This document shows positions 1 through 8,253 of a stretch of 64,000 bases of DNA, piece after piece. The position numbers were made by a program, and so were the translations under genes. Source of the DNA: Rhodovastum sp963804495 (GTDB lineage Bacteria > Pseudomonadota > Alphaproteobacteria > Acetobacterales > Acetobacteraceae); the NCBI GenBank assembly GCA_963804495.1, contig CAWDQN010000012.1, positions 62,001 through 126,000 on the forward strand, written 5' to 3'. The stretch's first letter is position 1, and every line of letters starts with the position of its first letter. The notes under the pieces were generated by a model that was given only the letters and a program-made list of their open reading frames with translations, ran no database searches and was not told where the DNA came from.

Positions 1-1225
1 CCAGATGCTCGGCCACGGTGAAGATGTCCTTGTCGCCGCGGCCGGACAGATTGACCAGGATGATGTCGTCCTTCGCCAGCGTGGGCGCGAGCTTGGTCAC
101 ATGCGCGAGGGCGTGCGCCGGTTCGAGGGCGGGGATGATGCCCTCGGTGCGGGTGCAGAGCTGGAATGCCTCCAGCGCCTCCTGGTCGGTGGCGGAGACG
201 TACTCCACCCGGCCGGTGTCGTGCAGCCAGGAATGCTCGGGGCCGATGCCCGGGTAATCCAGGCCAGCGCTGATGCTGTGCGCCTCGGTGATCTGGCCGT
301 CGTCGTCCTGCAGCAAATACGTGCGGTTGCCGTGCAGCACCCCCGGGCGGCCGCCGGTGAGGCTGGCGGCGTGCTTGCCGCTGTCGAGCCCGAGACCGGC
401 GGCTTCCACGCCGACCAGCCTGACCGAGGCATCGTCGAGGAAGGGATGGAACAGGCCCATGGCGTTCGAGCCGCCGCCGATCGCGGCGACCGCGACATCG
501 GGCAGGCGGCCTTCGGCTTCCTGCAACTGGGCCTTCGCTTCGTCGCCGATGACGCATTGGAAGTCGCGCACCATGGCGGGGTAGGGGTGCGGGCCGGCGA
601 CGGTGCCGATCAGGTAATAGGTGTTACGCACGTTGGCGACCCAGTCGCGCAGCGCCTCGTTCATCGCATCCTTCAGCGTGGCGGCGCCCGAGGTGACCGA
701 CTTCACCTCGGCGCCGAGCAGCTTCATGCGGAAGACGTTGGGCTTCTGCCGCTCGACGTCGGTGGCGCCCATGTAGACGGTGCAGGGCAGGCCGAACAAT
801 GCGCAGACGGTGGCGGTGGCGACGCCGTGCTGGCCGGCGCCGGTTTCGGCGATGATGCGGGTTTTGCCCATGCGGCGGGCCAGCAGGATCTGGCCCATGC
901 AGGAATTGATCTTGTGGGCGCCGGTGTGGTTCAGCTCCTCGCGCTTGAGGTAGATTTTGGCGCCACCAAGATGGGCGGTGAGGCGCTGGGCGAACCAGAG
1001 CGGGCTGGGGCGGCCGACGTAGTCCTTCAGATAGGCGTTCAGCTCGGTCTGGAACGCCGGGTCGGCGCGGGCGGCGGTGTAGGCCTGCTCGACCTCCAGA
1101 ATGGCGGGCATCAAGGTCTCGCCGACGAAGCGGCCACCGAACTCCCCGAAGCGGCCGTTGCCGTCCGGGCCGCTGCGATAGGTGTTGGCGCCGAGCGGCG
1201 CGCAAGGGGTGAGCGGATCGTTCAA
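1..1225 (-). CDS. trpB: Tryptophan synthase beta subunit (3' end cut by window edge)
   Basis: Beta subunit of tryptophan synthase, which condenses indole with serine using PLP. Reading from 1225 the frame stays open to base 1 and shows the whole family pattern: GRFGEFGGRFVGE near the N-terminus, the PLP lysine in HTGAHKIN, the GAGQHGVATAT segment, the glycine-rich GGGSNA phosphate loop and the C-terminal sequence DIFTVAEHL. Only a few residues are missing. A TTG start at 1225 is preferred because a GGAGAG ribosome-binding site lies about 6 bases upstream and no ATG fits the N-terminus. The partner trpA would be expected just beyond the window edge; this is inference. Confidence 0.93.
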   Translation of the reverse strand, partial: MNDPLTPCAPLGANTYRSGPDGNGRFGEFGGRFVGETLMPAILEVEQAYTAARADPAFQTELNAYLKDYVGRPSPLWFAQRLTAHLGGAKIYLKREELNHTGAHKINSCMGQILLARRMGKTRIIAETGAGQHGVATATVCALFGLPCTVYMGATDVERQKPNVFRMKLLGAEVKSVTSGAATLKDAMNEALRDWVANVRNTYYLIGTVAGPHPYPAMVRDFQCVIGDEAKAQLQEAEGRLPDVAVAAIGGGSNAMGLFHPFLDDASVRLVGVEAAGLGLDSGKHAASLTGGRPGVLHGNRTYLLQDDDGQITEAHSISAGLDYPGIGPEHSWLHDTGRVEYVSATDQEALEAFQLCTRTEGIIPALEPAHALAHVTKLAPTLAKDDIILVNLSGRGDKDIFTVAEHL

Positions 1226-1275
1226 GTCAGTCTCTCCATCCGAAGCGGCGTCTTAGCGCAGTGCTGCGGCGGCGG

Positions 1276-1466
1276 GAAGGAAGGAAGGCCAGGGGCTCTG
1301 CCCCTGGACCCCGCCAAGGGCCGAGAGGCCCTTGGAACCCATTGCTTTTAGGCAGTTGCGCTATGAGGGGGGTGCGGAGGTGAACCGGTTCACTTCCGCA
1401 CCCCCTCATAGCGCGCCTGTCTTAAGTGGCGGGGTCCAGGGCGGAGCCCTGGCCTTCCTTCCTCGC
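1276..1466. repeat. Composite palindromic intergenic element (repeat arm - hairpin - repeat arm)
   Basis: The left arm (1276-1340) and right arm (1428-1466) are copies in opposite orientation of the GC-rich palindromic repeat found about nine times in this window (core CCAGGGCTCTGCCCTGG). Between them lies a long near-perfect hairpin at 1358-1413, with GCGCTATGAGGGGG on the left and its complement on the right around GAACCGGTTC. The same arm-hairpin-arm design recurs at 47668-47850. The right arm overlaps the end of the GNAT gene at 1422 and supplies its last codons. It may also act as a terminator. No transposase is present, so it would be non-autonomous if mobile. Confidence 0.75.
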
Positions 1467-1949
1467 CCTCAGCGACCGCCCCATAAACATGGTGCCCGCC
1501 AGAGGCGTTTCGTAATAGGGCGCGATCGGCGTGAAGCCGGCCTTCCGGTAAAGGGCGATCGCCGCGGTCATGGCGGGCAATGTGTCCAGCCGCATTTCAT
1601 GGTACCCGATCCGCAGCGCCTGCGTGATGATGGCATCAACCAGCGCCTTGCCGAGACCCAGGCCCCGGCCCCCGGGTGACACATAAAGCCGCTTCATCTC
1701 ACAGCAGCCGGCAGGATGGATCGGCCGAAGCCCGACGCATCCCAGGGGTTCTCGCTGATTGTCTCGCGCGAGGAGCAGTTCACCGGCCGGTGGGGCGTAG
1801 TTGCCCGGCATGCTCGCCAGTTCCGTGGCGAAGTTCTGGAAGGCAAGGTCGATTCCGAGGGAGGAGGCATAGGCGTGGAACAACTGCACCGTGGCTTGGA
1901 GATCGGCGGGTGATCTGACCTGGATGATCTGGAAGGCGATTGCAGGCAT
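1422..1949 (-). CDS. GNAT family N-acetyltransferase
   Basis: A 175-residue protein with a single GNAT fold. The acetyl-CoA loop appears as RGLGLGKALVDA around residues 104-115, after the strand CCEMKRLYVSP and before the typical RLDTLPAMTAAIALYRKAGF helix-turn. The substrate cannot be told from sequence; small GNATs of this type acetylate amino acids, amines or drugs. ATG at 1949 is chosen because the longer frame upstream has no homologous-looking sequence. The last dozen or so residues (KEGQGSALDPAT) are encoded by the palindromic repeat, so the repeat appears to have inserted into the 3' end and replaced the original terminus. It stands alone with no operon partner. Confidence 0.8.
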   Translation of the reverse strand: MPAIAFQIIQVRSPADLQATVQLFHAYASSLGIDLAFQNFATELASMPGNYAPPAGELLLARDNQREPLGCVGLRPIHPAGCCEMKRLYVSPGGRGLGLGKALVDAIITQALRIGYHEMRLDTLPAMTAAIALYRKAGFTPIAPYYETPLAGTMFMGRSLRARKEGQGSALDPAT

Positions 1950-2175
1950 GCGGGGACTATGCGGTTGAGCGACTTTCGCCGCAACGGCGGGAAGCTGCCG
2001 GGTGGCGCCGCGGGTTCCGTGCCCGGACGTTGCAAATCCGCGCGCAAGACCCGACTCTGCGGCTTGCCCGGGGGCGCCATCCGGCAGGTCCCGGTTCTGG
2101 AGTTTGACCATGGGTTCCAATGCTTTCCGCCGGCAGGTTCTTGCCGGGCCATCCCCGGGGTTTGACGGCAGAAGG

Positions 2176-2826
2176 ATGACGCGTCGGGATGCATGCATGA
2201 TGCTGGCGGGAGCAGCCGTTTTCTCGCCGACGGGCAATTTGGGCGCGCAGCCGCTGACGCCGGGTTCCACGCCGAAAACGGTGTATGTGATCCGCCATGG
2301 TGAGAAACCGCCGGGAAATGGCGATCGCAACCTGATCCCGCAAGGCTGGGCACGGGCGGCCATGCTGGCGCGCGAGGGCGGACGGATTTTCCCCGATCTT
2401 GCCAGTGTGTTCGCCACCGCGCCGGCGCATGGCAGCCCGAGCTGCCGGGAGATCGAGACGGTGCTGCCGCTATCGGACCTTGGCAAAATCCCGGCCAATT
2501 TCGGGTTTGGCGAGGGCCAGGAAAACGAGCTGGCGCATGAGATTCTCACTGCGCCGATCTACCGGGACCGGGTGATCCTGATCTGCTGGCACCATTCGCG
2601 GATACCGGCGCTGCTGCATGCGCTCGGCTTGAGTTCCAAGGTCGAAAAGCCGGATGAGGAGGCGTTCGGCCTTATTTGGCGCCTGTCCTATGGCGGCGAG
2701 CATTCACCGGCATTGAGCGTCTACAGCCAACCGGATGTTACGGCTGTGGATCAGGCCGCCGCCGATGGGCTTCGCCGCCGGGCAAGCGACAGGATTCGGG
2801 CGGATTGGCCGCGGTGTTTCAAGTAG
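2176..2826 (+). CDS. Exported histidine-phosphatase-like protein
   Basis: Member of the histidine phosphatase superfamily. The catalytic motif VIRHGEK lies about residues 38-44 and a second-half histidine is seen in ICWHHSRIP. The N-terminus MTRRDACMMLAGAAVFS resembles a twin-arginine or Sec signal peptide, so export to the periplasm is likely. Start choice is uncertain: ATG 2176 gives the cleanest signal peptide, but an upstream ATG at 2110 in the same frame is possible. At 216 residues it is near the family minimum. Substrate unknown. It is followed by a Rho-independent terminator. Confidence 0.72.
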   Translation: MTRRDACMMLAGAAVFSPTGNLGAQPLTPGSTPKTVYVIRHGEKPPGNGDRNLIPQGWARAAMLAREGGRIFPDLASVFATAPAHGSPSCREIETVLPLSDLGKIPANFGFGEGQENELAHEILTAPIYRDRVILICWHHSRIPALLHALGLSSKVEKPDEEAFGLIWRLSYGGEHSPALSVYSQPDVTAVDQAAADGLRRRASDRIRADWPRCFK

Positions 2827-2842
2827 GTGATTTGAGAAAGAG

Positions 2843-2870
2843 AACCAAAAACGTTTGTTGGTTTTTTTTG
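2843..2870 (+). terminator. Rho-independent terminator after the histidine phosphatase gene
   Basis: The inverted repeat AACCAA...TTGGTT, with an inner AAAC/GTTT pairing, is followed directly by a run of T residues at about 2862-2869. It lies 17 bases after the stop codon at 2826. Confidence 0.7.
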
Positions 2871-2964
2871 ATGGGTTGATCGGGGCGCGAGCGACCGGCG
2901 CGGGGGGACGACGCCCGGAGCGGGCGGCAGGACGTTGCTGGTTGGTTGGCAGGACGCTCCCGGG

Positions 2965-3576
2965 TCAGCCGGAACGCAGGCGGGGCGGCGGCAGCCACCA
3001 GGGACGGCGGCTTTTGGTGGGAGGCAGGTCGATCGTGGGGTGGTGCGGGATCGGGACCGGCCTGGGTGGCGGCCGGTGCTGCGGCGCGGAGGGGGGCGGT
3101 GCCGCGGATGCGGGGGTGATGGGGCGGGGTGGGTTTGCGGGTGGCAGGCCGAGCATGCGGCGGATCGGGGCGAGGGTGCGGCGGGCGGCGGTGCAGGCGA
3201 GCAGGTCGGCGGCGGCGGGATCGGCCAGCAGGGCCTCGAGTTGGGTGGCGCAGGCGGCGGCCTCGGCGCCGAGGGCGCGGATCAGCCAGGCGCTGGTGGT
3301 GGGAAAGGGTGACTTGTGCCTTGGGCCGCTGTGGTTGGTGGCGCGGGGCCTCGGCGGCGGGATGGGGCCGGCGGCGAGGCGGGCCAGCAGGCGGTCGAGG
3401 CGGAGTGCCGCGCGGGTGAGGTGCCGCCACAGGGGGATGATGAGGGCGGCGAGAAGCGGATCGTTCAGGAAGCGGTGGGCGATGAGGGCGGCGAGGCTGC
3501 GAAGGATGACGGCGACGCCGGCCCCGCCGAAGGATGGGGCGGGATTGGGGGTGGCGGGGAGAGGCTGAGCGTGCAT
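2965..3576 (-). CDS. Hypothetical proline/alanine-rich protein
   Basis: A 203-residue open frame on the minus strand with no catalytic motif I recognise. The N-terminal half is alanine/leucine/arginine rich (AVILRSLAALIAHRFL), the middle carries a short conserved-looking block (TSAWLIRALGAEAAACATQLEALLADP, residues about 92-118) and the C-terminal third is a low-complexity Pro-rich tail. I recall similar short proteins as lineage-specific families in Acetobacteraceae, but that is memory only. The frame lies in very GC-rich DNA where chance open frames are common, so reality is probable rather than certain. Confidence 0.5.
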   Translation of the reverse strand: MHAQPLPATPNPAPSFGGAGVAVILRSLAALIAHRFLNDPLLAALIIPLWRHLTRAALRLDRLLARLAAGPIPPPRPRATNHSGPRHKSPFPTTSAWLIRALGAEAAACATQLEALLADPAAADLLACTAARRTLAPIRRMLGLPPANPPRPITPASAAPPPSAPQHRPPPRPVPIPHHPTIDLPPTKSRRPWWLPPPRLRSG

Positions 3577-4093
3577 GGATTAAATTCCTAGCACGGGCGG
3601 CGGTGGATAGCAAGGGAGATTTGGAAAGCGCGCGTGCCTCGTTGCGCCGGGCCGGACGGGATGGGGGCGTTGGAGGCTGGCGGTGCCGATGTCGAGCCTG
3701 CGCCAATTCGGTCAGCACGTAGAACGGCAGAGCGCAGCGTACCCTGCCGTCGCAACTCGCGGCTGGCTGAGTGTCGGCGGAAGAACGACGGCAGCCCGCA
3801 AGAAGCGGGATACGCTGGGCTTTCCCGCCCTGCGGCTTGCCGCACACCGTTGTCATCGGACGGCGATGCCAGGAGACACCTGCGAGGCCGCGTTGCCGGA
3901 CGGTGAGGGTCGCACGTGACGATATCGCGGCGTCCCGACATCCCTCTTGAAGCACGCGCCGTCGTTGCCTACGTCGCTGGCAGTCGAGGATGGGGAGTGC
4001 CAGGCAACCGTCGAAGGGGGAACTCGGCGACCAAAGGCGCCGAAAGCGACGGGCAGCGCTTCCGGCCTGCGAGCAGCGAGGAGGACCCAAACA
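3577..4093. other. Intergenic stretch without recognisable gene
   Basis: About 520 bases between the divergent hypothetical gene and hsp20. No long frame with protein-like composition is seen on either strand. It should hold the promoter of the Hsp20 pair. A CTTGAA at 3946-3951 resembles a heat-shock sigma -35 box, but no matching -10 box is at the right distance, so no promoter is called. Confidence 0.5.
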
Positions 4094-4516
4094 ATGGCAT
4101 TGCTTTCGTACCCGTTCGACACACTCTCAACCTTCCAGCAAGCTCTCGACTTCCTGCGGTCCAGCAGCTGGCTGGCGTCCGGGTTGAGCGGGAGCGGCGG
4201 CTACCCGCCGGTGAACATATTCCACAAAGGGGATGACTTCATCGTCATCACCGAGCTTCCCGGCGTGAAGAAGTCCGATCTCTCGGTCCAGGTGAAGGGC
4301 CGGACGATCCGCGTTTCCGGCAACAAGTCGGTCGCCTATCCGGAGGGCGCCGGCGTGCATCGACGCGAGCGCAACGGTGGGCGATTTGACCGCGCCGTGA
4401 CACTTCCTGTCGAGGTCGACGCCGACGCCGTGAAGGCGGAGTGCCGCGACGGCATCCTGGCGCTGTTCCTGCCGCGGGCGGAGAGCGATAAGGCGAAGTC
4501 GATCCAAGTGGCCTGA
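4094..4516 (+). CDS. Small heat-shock protein, Hsp20/alpha-crystallin family
   Basis: A 140-residue ATP-independent holdase chaperone that binds unfolding proteins in the cytoplasm. The alpha-crystallin domain runs from about residue 37 (PPVNIFHKGDDFIVITELPGV) to residue 130 and ends with the family hallmark DGILALFLPRA, equivalent to the A-x-x-x-n-G-v-L motif. The short N-terminal arm is hydrophobic. ATG 4094 is used; the frame is open further upstream but without homology-like sequence. It is followed after 37 bases by a second Hsp20 gene, and the two probably form one heat-inducible transcript. Confidence 0.88.
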   Translation: MALLSYPFDTLSTFQQALDFLRSSSWLASGLSGSGGYPPVNIFHKGDDFIVITELPGVKKSDLSVQVKGRTIRVSGNKSVAYPEGAGVHRRERNGGRFDRAVTLPVEVDADAVKAECRDGILALFLPRAESDKAKSIQVA

Positions 4517-4553
4517 TCCGGGCGAGCATGACACTGGAGGGATGGAGAGAACG

Positions 4554-4952
4554 ATGGCAACAGCGCAGGAGCTCGCCGTTCGCGACAAGCAGGAACTGGT
4601 GAGCAAGGAAGAGAAAACGGCTCCGGGCCGGTACGATGTTCCCTATGCCGATGTCTTCGAAACCGATGAGGCACTCAGCGTGGTACTGGAGATACCGGGG
4701 GTCGAGAAGAAAGACCTGAATGTTGGTCTGGAAAACGACGTGCTGCGCGTCGAAGGCCGGATCGATTTTTCGAAATATGCGGGCATGGAGCCGCTCTATA
4801 CCGAGTACAACGTCGGCCATTACGCGCGGTCCTTCGGGCTGTCGAGCAAGATCGATCGCGACGGGATCAGCGCTCAGCTGGAAGATGGTGTACTGACACT
4901 GACGCTGCCGAAGGCCAAGGAAGCCCAGCCGCGGCGGATTCCGATCGGATGA
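4554..4952 (+). CDS. Small heat-shock protein, Hsp20/alpha-crystallin family (second copy)
   Basis: A 132-residue Hsp20 protein with the alpha-crystallin domain from about residue 28 (YADVFETDEALSVVLEIPGVEKKDL) to the end, including EDGVLTLTLPKA. It is only distantly similar to the first copy, so the pair may build mixed oligomers; this is inference. ATG 4554 has a GGAGAG ribosome-binding site 5 bases upstream. An earlier in-frame ATG at 4542 lies on top of that site and is less likely. A hairpin at 4964-4995 follows. Confidence 0.88.
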   Translation: MATAQELAVRDKQELVSKEEKTAPGRYDVPYADVFETDEALSVVLEIPGVEKKDLNVGLENDVLRVEGRIDFSKYAGMEPLYTEYNVGHYARSFGLSSKIDRDGISAQLEDGVLTLTLPKAKEAQPRRIPIG

Positions 4953-4963
4953 TCTGAAGGCGG

Positions 4964-4995
4964 TGCCGCCCGCCTGGTGGCTCCAGGCGGCGGCA
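4964..4995 (+). terminator. Probable terminator hairpin after the Hsp20 pair
   Basis: The inverted repeat TGCCGCC(c)GCCTGG / CCAGGCGGCGGCA has a 5-base loop and one bulged C, twelve bases after the stop codon. Only a weak T/A-rich tail follows. Confidence 0.55.
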
Positions 4996-5192
4996 TAAAT
5001 GTGCGATCGTGGCGGTGATCGGGCGCCAATCCTGCACACGGTTTGTGGGTAAGCATAGCGCCACTCACCGACGCAACGAGGTGCCATCGCCGTTTTTCTT
5101 GGCTAGCCTCGGCGGCATCGTGCGTGATCCGGAAATGCCTGTGCAAACAGCGGCTTGCGTTGGTGGGTGGCGCTTCGCCTGCCCACCGCCCG

Positions 5193-6110
5193 CTATTCGA
5201 AAAAGTCCTCGTCAACCTTCTTGATGTGGAGAACCTCCTCAATTCGGCATCCAACGTTGTAGCGGATCATAAGTTTGGCGAGATGCTCGCCGTCGATCAG
5301 GACGATTTGTTTACTGAGGAATTCTGCCGTTTCCTTTGCCGATAACGAGAAGGTCGAGGTGGTCACAAACAGTCCCTTCGTGGCCTTATGACGATCGAGG
5401 CTTCCGAAAAAATCTCTGATCGCGCCGGCGCCGATGTTGTTGCCTTCTGCATAACGCTTCGCCTGAATATAGACCCGGTCTAGCCCGAGAGCGTCTTGAT
5501 CGATTACCCCGTCAACGCCGTCGTCGCCACTGCGGCCAAGAGCGCGCCCCGCAGCTATCGCGGAGCCACCATAACCCATGCTGAGAAGCAGATTGACGAT
5601 AAGCCGCTCGAAGAAAGCCGGGGGCGATGCGCGAACACGATCAAGCAAATCCTGGGCGAGCGAGGTCTCAACCTGCTTGTGCGCAACCCGCATGATCTCG
5701 TCAGGGGTGCTCGTTTGGCTTGCCGATGCCGGTTCACTCGGCAACGCGCTTTGTGCGCTATCCTCGGTTGATCTCTCTTTGAATTGTCGGAATTCCGCAA
5801 ATTGATTTAGGAAGTCATTATCAATGCGCGCAGGACGTGAGGTAAGCACCTGCCGTCCGCGTTCGGTTATCTTGAAGTGTCCCCGACGGGTGACTTCGAT
5901 CAGGCCAGCCTTCCCAAGGTATGTTTTGGCCCAATGCACACGATTGCCGAACAGTGTTTGCTTGCCGGACGGCAAGAGTTGGGCGCGTTCTTCGGCGGTG
6001 AGCTTTAGTTGTTCCGCTAGGCGATCAACAGCCGCGCCGATACGGACCTCACCGTCAGCCGAAGCCGACAGCACCGGAAGCATAAGAGACTGATAGTCAG
6101 GAATTGACAT
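5193..6110 (-). CDS. mrr: Mrr-like modification-dependent (type IV) restriction endonuclease
   Basis: A 305-residue protein with the two-domain Mrr layout. The N-terminal winged-helix domain (about residues 1-95) contains FGNRVHWAKTYLGKAGLIEVTRRGHFKITERG. The C-terminal catalytic domain (about 150-290) has the PD-(D/E)xK-type signature GDDGVDGVIDQD...VYIQAKRY. Mrr enzymes cut DNA carrying foreign methylation, in the cytoplasm. No methylase or specificity gene is adjacent, which fits a stand-alone type IV enzyme. ATG at 6110 begins exactly at the conserved N-terminus (MSIPDYQSLMLPVL). It is flanked by non-coding DNA on both sides, as in a defence-gene insertion. Confidence 0.85.
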   Translation of the reverse strand: MSIPDYQSLMLPVLSASADGEVRIGAAVDRLAEQLKLTAEERAQLLPSGKQTLFGNRVHWAKTYLGKAGLIEVTRRGHFKITERGRQVLTSRPARIDNDFLNQFAEFRQFKERSTEDSAQSALPSEPASASQTSTPDEIMRVAHKQVETSLAQDLLDRVRASPPAFFERLIVNLLLSMGYGGSAIAAGRALGRSGDDGVDGVIDQDALGLDRVYIQAKRYAEGNNIGAGAIRDFFGSLDRHKATKGLFVTTSTFSLSAKETAEFLSKQIVLIDGEHLAKLMIRYNVGCRIEEVLHIKKVDEDFFE

Positions 6111-6523
6111 CCGGCGAATGTAGCTTCTTCGTACCGTTCGGCAAAGGCTCTGTGCTGGCCGGTTGCCGGGCGAATGAGACACCGCTGCGTAAAGTGCGAC
6201 AAGGGATTCGTTATCGCGTCTGGTTTTCGCCCGCCTTGGGTCGGCAGCGGGCCGTTGCCTGCACCCAAGCAACGTCCGGTTTTGTGCCAACCTGCTCGTG
6301 ACCGGACACTCTGGTTTCGGCCAAGAGCGGGCTTCTGACCGACGGCAGCGCGGGTCTGAGAAGGGTTCTACGCAGAGACAGCGTCGCGCTGCGTCTGTCA
6401 AACGTCCATAAGCGCGCCGCCGCCGCTCCGTGCGACAGCCGGGGCTCTGCCCCTGACCCCGGCGGGGCTTTGCCCTGCACCCACCAGGGGTCCAGGGCAG
6501 AGCCCTGGCCTTGCCTTGCTTTT
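6111..6523. other. Intergenic stretch upstream of mrr, with palindromic repeat at its left-strand end
   Basis: About 410 bases between the mrr start and the cysK stop, both genes being on the minus strand. Bases 6428-6516 are copies of the GC-rich palindromic repeat (see the repeat entry). The remaining roughly 300 bases contain no frame with protein-like composition and no RNA structure I recognise; they presumably hold the mrr promoter. Confidence 0.5.
6428..6516. repeat. GC-rich palindromic intergenic repeat (two arms)
   Basis: Contains GGGGCTCTGCCCCTG and, inverted, CCAGGGCAGAGCCCTGG, separated by a short CCACCAGGGG stretch. Same family as the elements at 1276, 13144, 28970, 43562, 47668, 51112 and 55125. 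It sits directly downstream of cysK and may end its transcript. Confidence 0.75.
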
Positions 6524-7505
6524 CTACAGCCCCTCAAACAACGCGGTGGTGTAATACCGCTCGGCAAAGCTCGGGATAATCGCCACGATCAGTTTGCCCG
6601 CGTTTTCCGGCCGCTTCGCGAGTTTCAGCGTCGCCGCCAGGGCCGCGCCCGAGGAAATGCCGCCCGGGATACCCTCGCTTTTTGCCAGCCGCCGGGCCTG
6701 GGCGAAGGTTTCTTCGTTGGTGACCTGGATGATTTCGTCGATCAGCGAGGTATCCAGCACCGCCGGTATGAAGCCGGCGCCGATGCCCTGGATCGGGTGC
6801 GGCGAGGGCGAGCCGCCGGACAGTACCCGGGCTGGCGGCCGGCTCGACCGCCACCAGCTTCAGGTCCGGTTTGCGGGGTTTCAGCGCCTGGCCGACGCCG
6901 GTGAGGGTGCCGCCGGTGCCGATGCCGGAGACCACGATGTCCACCTTGCCATCGGTGTCGAACCAGATTTCCTCGGCGGTGGTGAGGCGGTGGATTTCGG
7001 GGTTGGCGGGGTTGGTGAACTGGCCGACGAGCACCGCGCCCGGGGTTGATTCCAGCAACTCCTGGGCGCGCGCCACCGCGCCCTTCATGCCCTTTTCCTT
7101 CGGCGTCAGCACCAGTTCGGCGCCCAGATAGGAGAGCAGCTTGCGCCGCTCGGCGGACACGGATTCGGGCAGCGTCAGGATCAGGCGGTAGCCGCGCGAC
7201 GCGGCGAAGAAGGCCAGGCCGATGCCTGTGTTGCCGGAGGTGGGCTCGATCAGCGTCGAGCCCGTGCCGATCTTGCCCTCGCGTTCGAGCGACAGAATCA
7301 GGTTCACCCCGATGCGGTCCTTGACGCTGGCGATCGGGTTGAAGAACTCCAGCTTCAGGGCGACGTCGGCGACCAGTTCTTCCTCGGCGGCGATGCGCGG
7401 AATGCGCACCAGCGGGGTGTTGCCAATGGTCTCGGCGATGCTGTCGTAGATGCGTCCGCGCAGGGGGCGGTCGAAGGTCAGGGGTTTGTGGGCGGGCTCG
7501 CTCAT
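6524..7505 (-). CDS. cysK: Cysteine synthase A (frame broken by one inserted base)
   Basis: PLP-dependent O-acetylserine sulfhydrylase: O-acetylserine plus sulfide gives cysteine. The PLP lysine is in PIASVKDRIG (near residue 62) and the substrate loop is PTSGNTGIGLAF. The frame from 7505 is correct down to VEPAASP, then jumps. The remaining protein (IQGIGAGFIPAVLDTSLIDE... to LFEGL) continues in another frame and ends at 6524. Removing one G from the CCCGGGTACTG at about 6822-6832 (minus-strand reading) restores the expected P-V-L-S-G-G-S. This is one of seven similar insertions in the window, three of them at GTAC, so a read error is more likely than a pseudogene. Restored length is about 326 residues, normal for the family. 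Confidence 0.88.
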
Positions 7506-7599
7506 GCGCTCGGCTCCTGGAGAAAATTACATCTTGATACCGTAGTAATGAGATTGTACATGTCTGGTCGGAGAACTCAATCCGCATCGCCGGTGGGGT

Positions 7600-8232
7600 T
7601 CAGACCAGTCCGAGGCCGATGGCCGCATTGCGCAGTGCGGCGGCGGCAAATGCCAGAAACACCAGGCCGGACAGGCGCAGTATGGGCATTTCGTGGCGGC
7701 GGTAGAGGCGTCGCATGCCGGAAGCCCCGGCCAGCAGCACCAGCAGCACATCGGCCGCCAGGAACCCGGCGCAGGCGGCGGCGAGCAGAAACGGCAGCGA
7801 GGACCAGCCGAGCGAGGCCGCCTCGCTGCCCAGCAAGGCGGTGAAGGTGGCCAGGGCCACCGGGTAGGATTTCGGATTGGTCAGGCCGAAGGCCAGGCCG
7901 CGGAGCACTGGGCGCCTCGCTGCCGCGGCGGCCGCGCCGTCGGCGGGCGGGCGGGCGCGGAGTATCCGCAGGCCCAGCCAGCCGAGATACACGCCGCAGA
8001 CCAGGCCGAGCAGGTCGAACGCCGTGCTGCCGACCCAGCGCGTGCCCACGATCGCCAGCAGCGCCAGCGTCGACCATAGCACGTCGCCGGCGAAATGGCC
8101 GAGGAGGAAGCCTGCCGCTGCCCGCCGCCCTTGTCCGGCGCCGATGCCGAGCAGGGCCAGGAAAGCCGGGCCGGGCGTGAGTGTGTAGGCCGCGCCGGCG
8201 GCGGCGCAGGCCAGCAGCAGGGCCGCGTTCAT
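7600..8232 (-). CDS. LysE/RhtB family amino-acid exporter
   Basis: A 210-residue inner-membrane protein with about six hydrophobic helices. The LysE-family N-terminal signature reads TLTPGPAFLALLGIGAGQG at about residues 17-35, followed by FLLGHFAGDVLW, and a GLTNPKSYPVALATF block lies in the middle. Family members export amino acids or their analogues by proton antiport; the substrate cannot be predicted. The stop is 21 bases from the DapA-like gene start region upstream on the same strand, so the two may be co-transcribed. Confidence 0.85.
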   Translation of the reverse strand: MNAALLLACAAAGAAYTLTPGPAFLALLGIGAGQGRRAAAGFLLGHFAGDVLWSTLALLAIVGTRWVGSTAFDLLGLVCGVYLGWLGLRILRARPPADGAAAAAARRPVLRGLAFGLTNPKSYPVALATFTALLGSEAASLGWSSLPFLLAAACAGFLAADVLLVLLAGASGMRRLYRRHEMPILRLSGLVFLAFAAAALRNAAIGLGLV

Positions 8233-8253
8233 GGGTTTGGGGTCCGTGCCGGG

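Noticed and set aside
5..1351. Long plus-strand open frame over trpB
   Set aside because: It is the antisense shadow of trpB; the minus strand shows complete TrpB motifs. GC-rich DNA leaves many such frames open, including those over vnfE, vnfN, vnfK, ppsA, UbiD-type and tamB genes.
3946..3970. Possible heat-shock sigma factor promoter upstream of the Hsp20 pair
   Set aside because: Only the -35-like CTTGAA is present; no CCCCAT-like -10 box lies 13-15 bases downstream.
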